From IMG/VR virus record IMGVR_UViG_3300037585_001389, positions 1 to 53,927 of that record: a DNA stretch of 53,927 nucleotides; one strand, written 5' to 3'. This DNA comes from a virus. A program made the translations under genes and the position numbers. Positions 31,001 to 36,331 of this stretch are shown one piece after another. The notes under the pieces were generated by a model. It had not been told where the DNA came from. It searched no databases and saw nothing but the letters and a program-made list of their open reading frames with translations. The first letter of the stretch is position 1; each line of letters opens with the position of its first letter.

Positions 31001-32093
31001 AGAAGATAGGATATCTCAACAACAAGCTTCACCTCTTGGTAAGTTTATATTAGCTTTCCAGAACACACCTATGCAATACAACAGGCTTATAAAGAAAGCC
31101 GCTATGGATTTAGTTAACGGTAGGGGTGACGCGAAAGCTAACGTGTCTAGAATAGTTTACTATGGCGCTATTCAAAACATGATCTTCTACGGTTTACAAC
31201 AAGCATTGTTTGCAGCATTATTTGGTGACGACGAAGAGGATGAGTTAACAGACAAGAAAAAAGAAAGGGTTATAAATGGAATGATGGATACGTTATTACG
31301 TGGTTCAGGTATAGCTGGAGCCGCTATATCCACGATTAAAAACGTTATCATGAAGTTCGCTCAAGAGAATGAGAAGATGGAGGATGGCGTATTCTTTACA
31401 GATCCAGATTGGGGCAATGTAGTTATTGAGGCTTTAAATATATCCCCACCAATAGGTATTAAAGCTAGGAAGATTTACAGTGGCTTAAAAACATGGGAGT
31501 ATAACAATGATGTTATCAAGCACATGAGCAAAACAGATTTAGATAATCCTATCTATGACGCTGTATCTAGTGGTGTTGAAGCTGTAACAAACTTACCTTT
31601 AAATAGGTTGTACAACAAGTATCAGAATATTAGCGAGGCTATGAACTCAGATCATGAGACTTGGAAACGTGTTGCTATGTTGCTTGGATGGAGTAAGTGG
31701 AGTTTTGGTATCAAGAACCAAGACGTGATGACGGCTAAAAATGAGGTCAAAGAAATAAGAACTGAGGAGCGAGAGGAGAGAAAGGAAGTAAAGAAGCAAG
31801 AAAGAGCAGCTAAGAAAGCTGAAGAAGAAGCTGCTATAGAGCAAGGGTTTATTGAAGATCAAAAGCAAGAAAGAGAAGACGGGAAAGAAGATATAACTTG
31901 TGCCGCTGTAAATAAATCAGGTAAACGTTGTGGTAAGAAAGTCGAAGGAGGTGGTACATACTGTACTATCCACGAGGAGGTAGAACAACGGGCTGATAAT
32001 AAAAAAGTTCAATGCTCCCATATTAAAACAAGTGGGGATAGGTGTAAAATGAAAACAACAAATAAATCTGGAAAATGTTACTACCACGACTGA
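22014..32093 (+). CDS. giant internal virion / large polyvalent protein, 3359 aa
   Basis: This gene takes up nearly a fifth of the window. Features in order: charged helical N-terminus (1-480); hydrophobic Ala/Gly-rich segments (about 490-550 and 592-637) that could insert in membranes; a zincin-type H1013-E-L-L-H1017 (ASHELLHAA); a segment near 1250-1330 reminiscent of sigma-70 proteins (YDPAKN at 1270, SLDAPMGEG near 1314); a Cys pair at about 1872; a HAD-type phosphatase domain with D2312-F-D-D-T-L, ILTARS at 2477-2482 and YFADD at 2532-2536; a helical region resembling large-polyvalent-protein domain 38 (about 2837-3080, with AFQNTPMQYNRL near 3015); and two identically spaced C-x9-C-x10-C-x2-H motifs at the very end. 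Probably packaged and ejected with the genome. The individual activities are predictions. Confidence 0.8.
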   Translation: MNEELERLVGVLQAQGASMSEIQNAIAQYKQTNQGGEDSNEEEVPTGPTVDADGVNVDTYIDETFWEVNKVDADGNKKLDRDSYFDEQGNFIQFQDQMRSDADYWLGYEKVLKEMETKNAVTKDAVMVEDTSSEGFIQKALEGEDENISNAAQTKYNTHVQQEIDYNNITDEERQNEAKLRKEYLTQYVKNGGNLDYYNEERLMEKDGIDTSKLPSKIESEYEANKNNYFNQKLTIAKRRWLKETGYKLDSPEGEKLLEKLEEVTLADIEGDEIKAVGKGEQSLATIFNSISNDDAEFKEAVLDTERTLERNTILRSKTSEMADAFDKSGTFSGQLPGNQTINALFGKSVQQVTIEDFALKDLETIESEAKDKSIEASLIHEQYNRVYDKLTETAADLKEIGDPKVKIEAIKAKHDLTTDKGIKAANEEITGFIDRYSDLVNDHNNGSDALKDISLAVTQIKQEMGDLAVREQDLGVFTDQIGKNHRVATQMATAFANATVDLAEGAADVVYMVNPLGALADELIDYAGEDSYLGTVVETARILAAPFTGGASMYSGKRRDDIKDAINGYQEHVSSLVAEPPRYDDIQGVGDAVEWALVAGATQAPQLAILAATGGTAGLVMMGAMSAGQKFSAMEDQRELFEKTGGLYGQDHNFATMYAASVASGAIESLSEKVTLGLMKGTGGLTTKYLFGEVGKKTAGSFFRRNILSGDALKYSAKKLIDIGEEGGSEALATIGGNYIDRLAGDKTVNILSGVNESFVTGALIGSTLVMPTVFRDAHSSFKSVEASDVMEINYARIQEQNAIINDPNSTPAARDAAVELNKELVAENASVIALDLKRVDSLTKPEKKRLVEIEVENRKIEQQALEIAQSDATQADKDKQIETLNEVYNKNLNEKNGVIAKYPADEVLRAHKQELQRLQDQSDAIEAEGGAKINVTRGQSKTDEGLVVEFDAWKKEAQKKGNVRIAASEDGTQVYGAMVPVLNNAGEVTSYEMFFNEKNIFEDGKTTTASHELLHAAVFNTIRANPVLRRRFGEAIENILDGPGVKINEEARKDLERVKQYGKTARGEEIFAIVSENMVKGNITIDGGAIGKMKDLMRRTSMATTDTDIEFNDEQDIRNFLKDYSRSRTKGVNDKRITSLFVKGAKGKLVETPATREEAKKIIEEKHEEQAKEDFQETLMASMRSQPDMRQEIDDIVKNPDGTRKYQTKEDFNRRGGVESAWMKISQSPLLDGLIQQGMVERGVPPQAMRDFTRNVKDGLMERLYKQYDPAKNDSLFGWLTGVSGGAGMSQIYRAKGDVMNAYKKDNMLNVVSLDAPMGEGTSFEATIEAETDTFMQQLEEMDMTKTREAREARKPKKVVNELNIDSKGKSNIKQAIVDANLSLEGVQYKDVKKLTTGKGAPLSSVLDIIAEKFGVDPKRIIKPSDLNGKQRKAAQSFINKNAAFLLEMLPEGETVSGEATGVANTKLGELYEKGERLKFKDGATAAGKFSQQKKSDLTVEQFKELFGIKPDGTFDNNRKHDGAIKALVNQATVLAANQALRENAMENGTSSEAVIAKLGEGRAEVMFSVKVREKVKNTFDQLYPDLIKAVANSNTGDIDSIRVGVEAVYGEILNKSEINRLVNEVYDQADEYNTISQDLKSAGTVAPLSLEQFLQDKYDSANTEKGVLKALQDKLPKDKETKKTISVGAHFLTDTKINQQRAIPGLISAEMKKQLDENGNRVYSDKQIAEMLIAHVAPMYAGAGKIADGRFIVVDGVMIKDPEWDVRKDGSPGNKWRRWNKSDVKKASDKLFANRRNLLTKAQIAALGPVPVRSYEDGGKFKYEKEYRSYQAKLSTARLKARLALEPKVGDLKLDSKGNKIPKKNRKQCCQGMPDFINILNTIGLGNIQKAGRGYTLDGVTLDTTLIPETSEARLRLAKDPNSKVFENGKKQAEDARVVVKLMLDTLYAKLNSKDDYANFAMTLTSLGSSMQAPMRRAAMFEYFMEGVEDIVANKGKASIGSITEFEHLKPQEETIGEIIHSYLTNGELDMRIFEGGGPYRPYKTGVLSKDMDNAQTDAGHKFTSPSMTRGDSRQYSLEAIRDTRIRPLRSIDPAKIDTNKEFVGREWVAMNDALAEGKNLQNDKILQGVWGNISFSKRAIPSTTGIKVTGKLGKFKTKIDVEGGFLGSLNKATLSGSTVTIQATVGSDRSEFNMVKNQPVSFDIKVGSDGNISLIKSESIADSALFNALNGWIQHRNKDFRGRDNVGVLDSLGITGRLNTRRRGGVGPINMEVTEINSPGPQQYDIPLQTEGMFSKKSAKPKGISVLDFDDTLATTKSNVWFTTPSAKGLNFELNPEDFYATLTGPEGTRVMWLNRDESTRGRGYGLIKVLDVDGKPMGSGSVVDPKMDFKEFLKKTRHQARSGGLVSNPREVKVIQGVLNAEQFAKAGKDLLAEGVEFDFSEFNKVVDGKIAPLFNKAMKLADKFGTDNMFILTARSPESAEAIKQFLDAQGLNIPIENITGLGKSEASAKANWIAEKIGEGYNDFYFADDAIQNVEAVKNMLDAFDVKGKVQQAKVEFSRRAPQEMDNIIDEGAADLDSDLNIILEESKGVSRVKRFSPAKARKRGKNKGKFKFFIPPSADDFAGLMYAFMGKGKTGDRHHKWFKENLFDPFSKGIRNLNMVKQAVANDLKRIRKAMPEVTKKLTNKIGNTEYTHGDAIRVYNWNRAGFDIPGLTETDKADLIREIEADPQLKAFADGVSSIGNMPGGLTQPGEHWLGGTIASDMTDAFKDARSVFLQQWKDNVDVIFNEANMNKIEAVYGSNFREALEDILYRMEHGGNKSRGAGRLLNNFTSWIHGSIGTTMFFNARSAVLQMISNVNFINWSDNNMMQAAAAFANQPQYWKDVAMIFNSPFLKQRRAGLKTDVNAAELLADIKDSKNKMKAATAYLLRLGFTPTQIADSLAIATGGATMYRNRVKTYTKEGLSQSEAETKAFEDMMEIAEETQQSAREDRISQQQASPLGKFILAFQNTPMQYNRLIKKAAMDLVNGRGDAKANVSRIVYYGAIQNMIFYGLQQALFAALFGDDEEDELTDKKKERVINGMMDTLLRGSGIAGAAISTIKNVIMKFAQENEKMEDGVFFTDPDWGNVVIEALNISPPIGIKARKIYSGLKTWEYNNDVIKHMSKTDLDNPIYDAVSSGVEAVTNLPLNRLYNKYQNISEAMNSDHETWKRVAMLLGWSKWSFGIKNQDVMTAKNEVKEIRTEEREERKEVKKQERAAKKAEEEAAIEQGFIEDQKQEREDGKEDITCAAVNKSGKRCGKKVEGGGTYCTIHEEVEQRADNKKVQCSHIKTSGDRCKMKTTNKSGKCYYHD
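31896..32090 (+). repeat. tandem zinc-binding motifs at the C-terminus of the giant protein
   Basis: Two copies of C-x9-C-x10-C-x2-H occur back to back at residues 3296-3320 and 3334-3358. Each has the form 'C-x-[AH]-x-x-x-[ST]-G-x-R-C ... C-x-x-H', as in small treble-clef-like zinc motifs such as the DUF5763 family ('GxxCxxx...YCxxH'). Spacing is identical in the two copies although the residues differ. Confidence 0.7.
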
Positions 32094-33130
32094 CTTTATT
32101 AACAACTATGATACTGTCCTGCTCTTTATGCTTTGGACAGAGTTTAGCTAAAGCTTTTAAGTTTGCTACGTTTTACACAGCTGTAAATGGAGGGAACTCC
32201 ATAGCTGATCAAGATGTATGGTCTGTTACTCATGGCGGTTTGCAGAACGAAACTGTAGAGACACCATTTGATTATGCGTTTACATTTGGCGTAAGGAAGA
32301 TCGCTAGGTTTGGATATGAAAACAGGGCTAAAGTTTTCTACGATGGAACTGAAGAGTCTTGGTCTGACGGAGCGAACATAGGTAAACGTAACGGCTTAGA
32401 GTTTCTAGCAGAAGCTAAATACAAAAGGCAGATGGGTCAAGAGTTCCTTGATCAAAACCACTTCCTTAGATATGTAGGAGATGAGGTTATAGTTAAAGGT
32501 GAATACCTGCAGGATGGGTTTGCAGATATATCTTACTTTGAAACATCGGAAAGATATAGATTAAAATTAGGTAAAAAGTTTTCATTAAACCTAGGCGTAG
32601 CCCAGAGACTGTCTGAACCATATGGATACGACCCTTTAGCTGATTGGTTATTAGATAATGGAAATTTACATTATACTTATCTAGCTTTACAGGAAGGTTA
32701 TACTATGGAGTTTGACGACCAAGGAGGGATTGAGTATTGCGAGCCGTCAGGGAGGTGTGTTGCTGTTAGTTCAGAGGTTTGGGAGGCTGTAGTTATACCT
32801 GTAGTTATATCTGATTATGTAGATAGGAAGCGAGATGAGTTAAGTAACCTACTTCAATTGTCTGTAGTAGCTGGATTTGATTTCTATCACTACACAGACG
32901 AGTTCTGGTTACACGCATGGGGAAACGCTATGCCGTACCATTATAATAACGGAAACGAATTTATGTATCACAACTCAGTTGGTGGTCAATGGCTTGATTA
33001 TTCTGGTGGTCTTATATTAGGTTACAGAATAAATAAACACCTAGGGTTATTCACTGAAGGCAAGTATAATAAGTACTGGAATAGGGAGTGGTACAATTTT
33101 AAGTGTGGAGTAAACTATGTAATCTTTTAA
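32075..33130 (+). CDS. exported outer-membrane beta-barrel-like protein
   Basis: The 351-residue product starts with a signal peptide: Arg5, a hydrophobic core (LTLLTTMILSCSLCF), and predicted cleavage after Gly21, giving Gln22 as the mature N-terminus. The rest alternates aromatic/hydrophobic and polar residues in strand-like blocks (FGVRKIARFGYENRAKVFYD, SLNLGVAQRL, LSVVAGFDFYHYTDEFWL, GGLILGYRINKHLGLFTEG) and ends 'YNFKCGVNYVIF', with a terminal Phe as in outer-membrane barrels. It overlaps the giant gene by 19 bases and heads the exported cassette. Possible roles are superinfection exclusion, receptor masking or envelope remodelling during lysis; a virion role is also possible. A lipoprotein signal (ILSC) is a less likely reading. 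Confidence 0.65.
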   Translation: MLLPRLTLLTTMILSCSLCFGQSLAKAFKFATFYTAVNGGNSIADQDVWSVTHGGLQNETVETPFDYAFTFGVRKIARFGYENRAKVFYDGTEESWSDGANIGKRNGLEFLAEAKYKRQMGQEFLDQNHFLRYVGDEVIVKGEYLQDGFADISYFETSERYRLKLGKKFSLNLGVAQRLSEPYGYDPLADWLLDNGNLHYTYLALQEGYTMEFDDQGGIEYCEPSGRCVAVSSEVWEAVVIPVVISDYVDRKRDELSNLLQLSVVAGFDFYHYTDEFWLHAWGNAMPYHYNNGNEFMYHNSVGGQWLDYSGGLILGYRINKHLGLFTEGKYNKYWNREWYNFKCGVNYVIF

Positions 33131-33148
33131 GTATAATAATCAATAGAC

Positions 33149-33433
33149 ATGTCAAAAGAATTAAACGAGGACACTGGGTTTCGAGTAAGTGTAAAAACGC
33201 TCATTGGGATAGGTTTTGGAATGGCCACTATTATTAGTATGTGGTTCGTACTTCAAGCAGATATAGCTGAAGCGAAAGAATTACCAGAGCCACTGCCTCC
33301 TGAAATATCAAGAATGGAGTTTGATATGAAAGATCAACTAGTACGTCAGACTATTATGAGTACTCAAGAAGATGTTAAGGAGATCAAAGATGATCTAGAT
33401 AATATAGAAAGAAAAATAGATGATTTAAAATAA
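33149..33433 (+). CDS. small membrane protein with coiled coil; holin/spanin candidate
   Basis: The 94-residue product has one strong membrane segment (about residues 15-36, VKTLIGIGFGMATIISMWFVLQ). A Pro/Glu linker (ELPEPLPPEIS) follows, then a charged coiled coil to the end (VKEIKDDLDNIERKIDDLK). With a cytoplasmic N-terminus the coiled coil would lie in the periplasm. The form fits small phage lysis or membrane-anchor proteins, and the M15 endolysin lies downstream on the same strand with no other clear holin in the window. Function is inferred. Confidence 0.65.
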   Translation: MSKELNEDTGFRVSVKTLIGIGFGMATIISMWFVLQADIAEAKELPEPLPPEISRMEFDMKDQLVRQTIMSTQEDVKEIKDDLDNIERKIDDLK

Positions 33434-33444
33434 AATACAATATA

Positions 33445-33813
33445 ATGGAAGAGACAATCAACTTACGTGTAGTATTAACATACGCACTTCTAATGCTAAC
33501 CATGCTTACAGGTGGTGTTGCTTACGGACAAAATTTATGCGGTAGCGATATTTGCGTTGTTCAATTTAACGCTAGTTGGAATCAAAGTAATAGTATAGAT
33601 TACCTCGGCGATCTAACAGATTGTGAGGTTATGAACGTAAGTATAGACGAGGGTACGTACCAATCTGATTACGGAATAGTGGTTGTACCCACCATCATAG
33701 TTTTTAACGGAAAAGAAGTGGAGAGGTTTCAAGCTAATATCATGATGCAGCTAGAGGCTACTAGGGAAGAAGTACAAGCGGTTATCGACGAAGTAATTTA
33801 CAGCGATTTTTAA
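33445..33813 (+). CDS. exported thioredoxin-fold protein lacking CxxC
   Basis: The 122-residue protein has a signal peptide (core VVLTYALLMLTMLTGGVA) with likely cleavage after Gly28 and Gln29 at +1. The mature part has a thioredoxin order: strand 'CVVQFNASW', where W45 sits at the usual Trp before CxxC but is followed by N-Q-S-N; a middle strand 'CEVMNVSID'; and the cis-proline strand 'IVVVPTIIVFNGKEVERF' with P82. A final helix (ATREEVQAVIDEVI) completes the fold. Without CxxC it cannot act as a classical disulfide oxidoreductase. Cysteines 32, 37 and 60 remain. It sits 11 bases after the membrane-protein gene and one base before the type IX substrate, whose many cysteines suggest a chaperone or adaptor role; that link is inference. 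Confidence 0.7.
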   Translation: MEETINLRVVLTYALLMLTMLTGGVAYGQNLCGSDICVVQFNASWNQSNSIDYLGDLTDCEVMNVSIDEGTYQSDYGIVVVPTIIVFNGKEVERFQANIMMQLEATREEVQAVIDEVIYSDF

Positions 33814-33814
33814 C

Positions 33815-35956
33815 ATGAGAAATTTTTTATTAGCATTATTTTTACTACCATTAACAATTTTTAGCCAAGGTAGTTGGGTTAAGATATCTGTGCAGACCGA
33901 TGATTACGGTGGCGAAACATCTTGGGAGATATATCAAGCGGGACAAGTTGTTGCCGCAAGCCCTGCTTATGCTAGCAACGCTTTACAAGAGGTTGTAGTG
34001 CCTCTTAATTCCGGTGAATATAACTTTACTATATATGATTCTTTTGGAGATGGTATATGTTGCGATTATGGACCTGGATGGTATTCCTTAACTAACTCTT
34101 GTGGTTTAGAAGTATTTGATTATGATTTTAGCGGTCCTTCAGCTACCACGTTTTTCGAGTTAGTGGACTGTGAACCACCTGTAGCTGGGTGTATGAATCC
34201 AGGAGCTTTAAACTTTAACCCTTGGGCTAATGATCAAGCGCCATGTGTATTCCCACCTGCTCCTTGTGAGTCTGGTCAAACAAATATCATAGCTTTAATC
34301 ACACCTGATAGCTATCCATCTGAAACAAGCTGGGATATAACCGCTAATGGCGAGATTATAGCATCAGGTGGAGGATACAATACAGCGGGTGTAACAACAC
34401 CAACATATGTGTGTGCGAATGAAGGAGATACCTTAATCGCTAGTATATATGATTCTTACGGAGATGGATTATGTGGAACTTGTTGGGGAGGGATAGATGG
34501 ATATTTTGATGTCACGACTTTATGTGGTGATAATATTTTTGCTATAGGTGGAGTCGAACAATTCGACACCGCATCTTCAGGACCTTATGTAGTTCCACCT
34601 TGTATACCAATAATACCTCAAGGTTGTACAGATTCAAATTACCTAGAGTATGATTCAGAAGCTATAATAGATGACAATAGCTGCTTAACCGAGGTTGTTT
34701 TAGGTTGCACACAAGAAGAAGCGTTGAACTATGATCCTGTTGCTAATACTATAGAGACTGAACCATCGTGTGATTACTCACTAGTGATTACCGACGGTGG
34801 AGCGGATGGCTGGTTTGGTAGTTGGTTGGGATTGAAACAAGGTGATAATTTATATGGACCATATCAAATGGGTCCTAATGATGGTTATGAAGAAGAGTTT
34901 GGTTTAACTTTAAACTCTAATGAAGAGATAAGCGTTTATTTTTTCACGGGTGGTAACGCGGAGACGACAGCCGCTCAGTGTGGGTTTAGAGTTGAGGGAC
35001 CTAATGGAGTGGTATTAGAAAGTGGAACTAACCCTTGGACAGATCCTTTAAAGAAGTTCCCTTATATATATACCGGTACACCCACTTGCTCTGATTACTG
35101 TATACTACCTGTTGCGGGTTGTACAGATGATGAAGCTTGTAATTACAATGACGAAGCTAATGTAGATGAAGGTTGTTTTTATTCTGTGCAGTATTACGAT
35201 TGTGATAACGAGTGTAATAATGATGGTGATGGGGATGATGTATGTGATGAACTCGAGATAGTTGGATGTATGGATCCAACTGCATTTAATTATAATGTTC
35301 TAGCGACTGATGCAGGTGATTGTGAACCGTTTATATTTGGTTGTACGGACCCAACCCAATATAACTATGATCCAGAAGCTAACACAGAAAATGGTGGCTG
35401 TATTCCTTACGTTTACGGTTGTACTAATAGTGATGCCTTTAATTATGATCCGCTGGCTAACTCTGACAACGGCTCTTGTATTGAAGTCTTGGAGGGTTGC
35501 GCGGACCCCGAAGCTTACAACTATGACACGGCGGTTAATATACCTGATCCGGAAGCCTGCCTCTATGAAGCGGTAGGGTGTGTCACAGGTCTAGGTGAGC
35601 CATATGGAGATGGTTATTGGCTCAACGATTTATGTTTCGCTTGGGTTATTGAAGTTGATTCATATTGCTGTGAAGAAGAATGGGATGCTGTATGTCAAGA
35701 GACATTTGATTATTGTCAAGTTACAGGTATAGAATCTATATTGGCTGGAGATGACCTAGTACTGTACCCTAATCCAGTTGGAGATATATTAAACATAAAC
35801 AAAAACATTGATCTAGACGTATTCGATTCTACGGGACGTCTTATCATATCAGAAATAAATACAAACGTCTTAGACGCGTCTCTATGGACCCCAGGGATAT
35901 ATACGATACGTATAATATACAACAACCGAATAATCACAAAGAAGATTATCAAATAA
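33815..35956 (+). CDS. type IX secretion (Por) substrate with Cys-rich repeats, 713 aa
   Basis: The signal peptide has a core LLALFLLPLTIF, with cleavage after Ser17 and Gln18 at +1. Two N-terminal beta-domains follow, each with a 'TSW[ED]I ... G ... IYDS[FY]GDG[IL]C' pattern (about residues 20-125 and 150-260). Then come about eight repeats of the form G-C-x-[DNQ]-x-x-[AY]-x-[NE]-[YF]-[DN]-x-x-[AV] ... C. Residues 590-640 carry a 'YCCEEEWDAVCQ' Cys-rich motif. The last 75 residues are a typical type IX sorting domain: L650-Y-P-N-P-V655, 'IDLDVFDSTGRLI', 'LWTPGIYTIRI', and a basic end KKIIK. In Bacteroidota such domains direct secretion across the outer membrane and anchoring to, or release from, the surface. 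It overlaps the next gene by one base. The repeats resemble host surface proteins, so capture from a flavobacterial host is likely. Confidence 0.85.
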   Translation: MRNFLLALFLLPLTIFSQGSWVKISVQTDDYGGETSWEIYQAGQVVAASPAYASNALQEVVVPLNSGEYNFTIYDSFGDGICCDYGPGWYSLTNSCGLEVFDYDFSGPSATTFFELVDCEPPVAGCMNPGALNFNPWANDQAPCVFPPAPCESGQTNIIALITPDSYPSETSWDITANGEIIASGGGYNTAGVTTPTYVCANEGDTLIASIYDSYGDGLCGTCWGGIDGYFDVTTLCGDNIFAIGGVEQFDTASSGPYVVPPCIPIIPQGCTDSNYLEYDSEAIIDDNSCLTEVVLGCTQEEALNYDPVANTIETEPSCDYSLVITDGGADGWFGSWLGLKQGDNLYGPYQMGPNDGYEEEFGLTLNSNEEISVYFFTGGNAETTAAQCGFRVEGPNGVVLESGTNPWTDPLKKFPYIYTGTPTCSDYCILPVAGCTDDEACNYNDEANVDEGCFYSVQYYDCDNECNNDGDGDDVCDELEIVGCMDPTAFNYNVLATDAGDCEPFIFGCTDPTQYNYDPEANTENGGCIPYVYGCTNSDAFNYDPLANSDNGSCIEVLEGCADPEAYNYDTAVNIPDPEACLYEAVGCVTGLGEPYGDGYWLNDLCFAWVIEVDSYCCEEEWDAVCQETFDYCQVTGIESILAGDDLVLYPNPVGDILNINKNIDLDVFDSTGRLIISEINTNVLDASLWTPGIYTIRIIYNNRIITKKIIK
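34185..35565 (+). repeat. array of about eight Cys-rich GC-x-D/N-x-A-x-NY repeats
   Basis: At protein level the units read, for example, GCMNPGALNFNPWAN, GCTQEEALNYDPVAN, GCMDPTAFNYNVLAT, GCTDPTQYNYDPEAN, GCTNSDAFNYDPLAN and GCADPEAYNYDTAVN, each closed by a later Cys. Each unit has a Cys pair and an Asp/Asn-rich loop suited to calcium. Sharing is at protein level and the DNA is well diverged, so the array is not recent. Confidence 0.75.
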
Positions 35957-36321
35957 TGAAGTGGATAGGCCAACATATATTTGATTACATAAGTCGCTTT
36001 AGAAACGATATATATGTTAGCGCTAAGGTTGTAGACTCAACTGGATCTTCTGGGTCTTCTGGAGATATACTAACTTCAACAGGGACCGCCACACAATGGT
36101 CCGATGCGGCTGTTACATACAACACGGTGGCTACATATACACACAATGAGACTCCCGCTGCTTCCACTTGGTCTATAACTCATAGTCTAGGGAAGTTTCC
36201 CTCAGTGACAGTTATTGACTCTAGCAACAACGTTGTATTGGGTAAAGTAACTTATACAAGTAACAACGCGTTGACGATAAATTTTACAGCGGCGTTTAGC
36301 GGCACGGCGTACCTGAATTAA
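35956..36321 (+). CDS. small tail-fibre protein, 121 aa
   Basis: The start at 35956 (MKWIGQHIFDYISRFRNDIY) is coupled by one base to the preceding stop; an in-frame ATG at 35884 lies inside the type IX gene. The N-terminal 20 residues look like the amphipathic attachment segment seen at the start of many marine phage fibres. A Ser/Gly linker (STGSSGSSGD) leads to a beta-domain at about residues 70-121 (THSLGKFPSVTVIDSSNNVV ... FTAAFSGTAYLN). That domain is related to the C-terminal domain of the next gene. It is probably a short fibre or fibre-base component. Confidence 0.7.
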   Translation: MKWIGQHIFDYISRFRNDIYVSAKVVDSTGSSGSSGDILTSTGTATQWSDAAVTYNTVATYTHNETPAASTWSITHSLGKFPSVTVIDSSNNVVLGKVTYTSNNALTINFTAAFSGTAYLN

Positions 36322-36331
36322 AAAAGAAAAT

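Noticed and set aside
32075-32143. Lipoprotein signal (ILSC) at the start of the barrel-like protein
   Set aside because: Leu at -2 is unusual for a lipobox, while the downstream FG|Q site matches signal peptidase I use in Bacteroidota and the other two exported proteins in the cassette.
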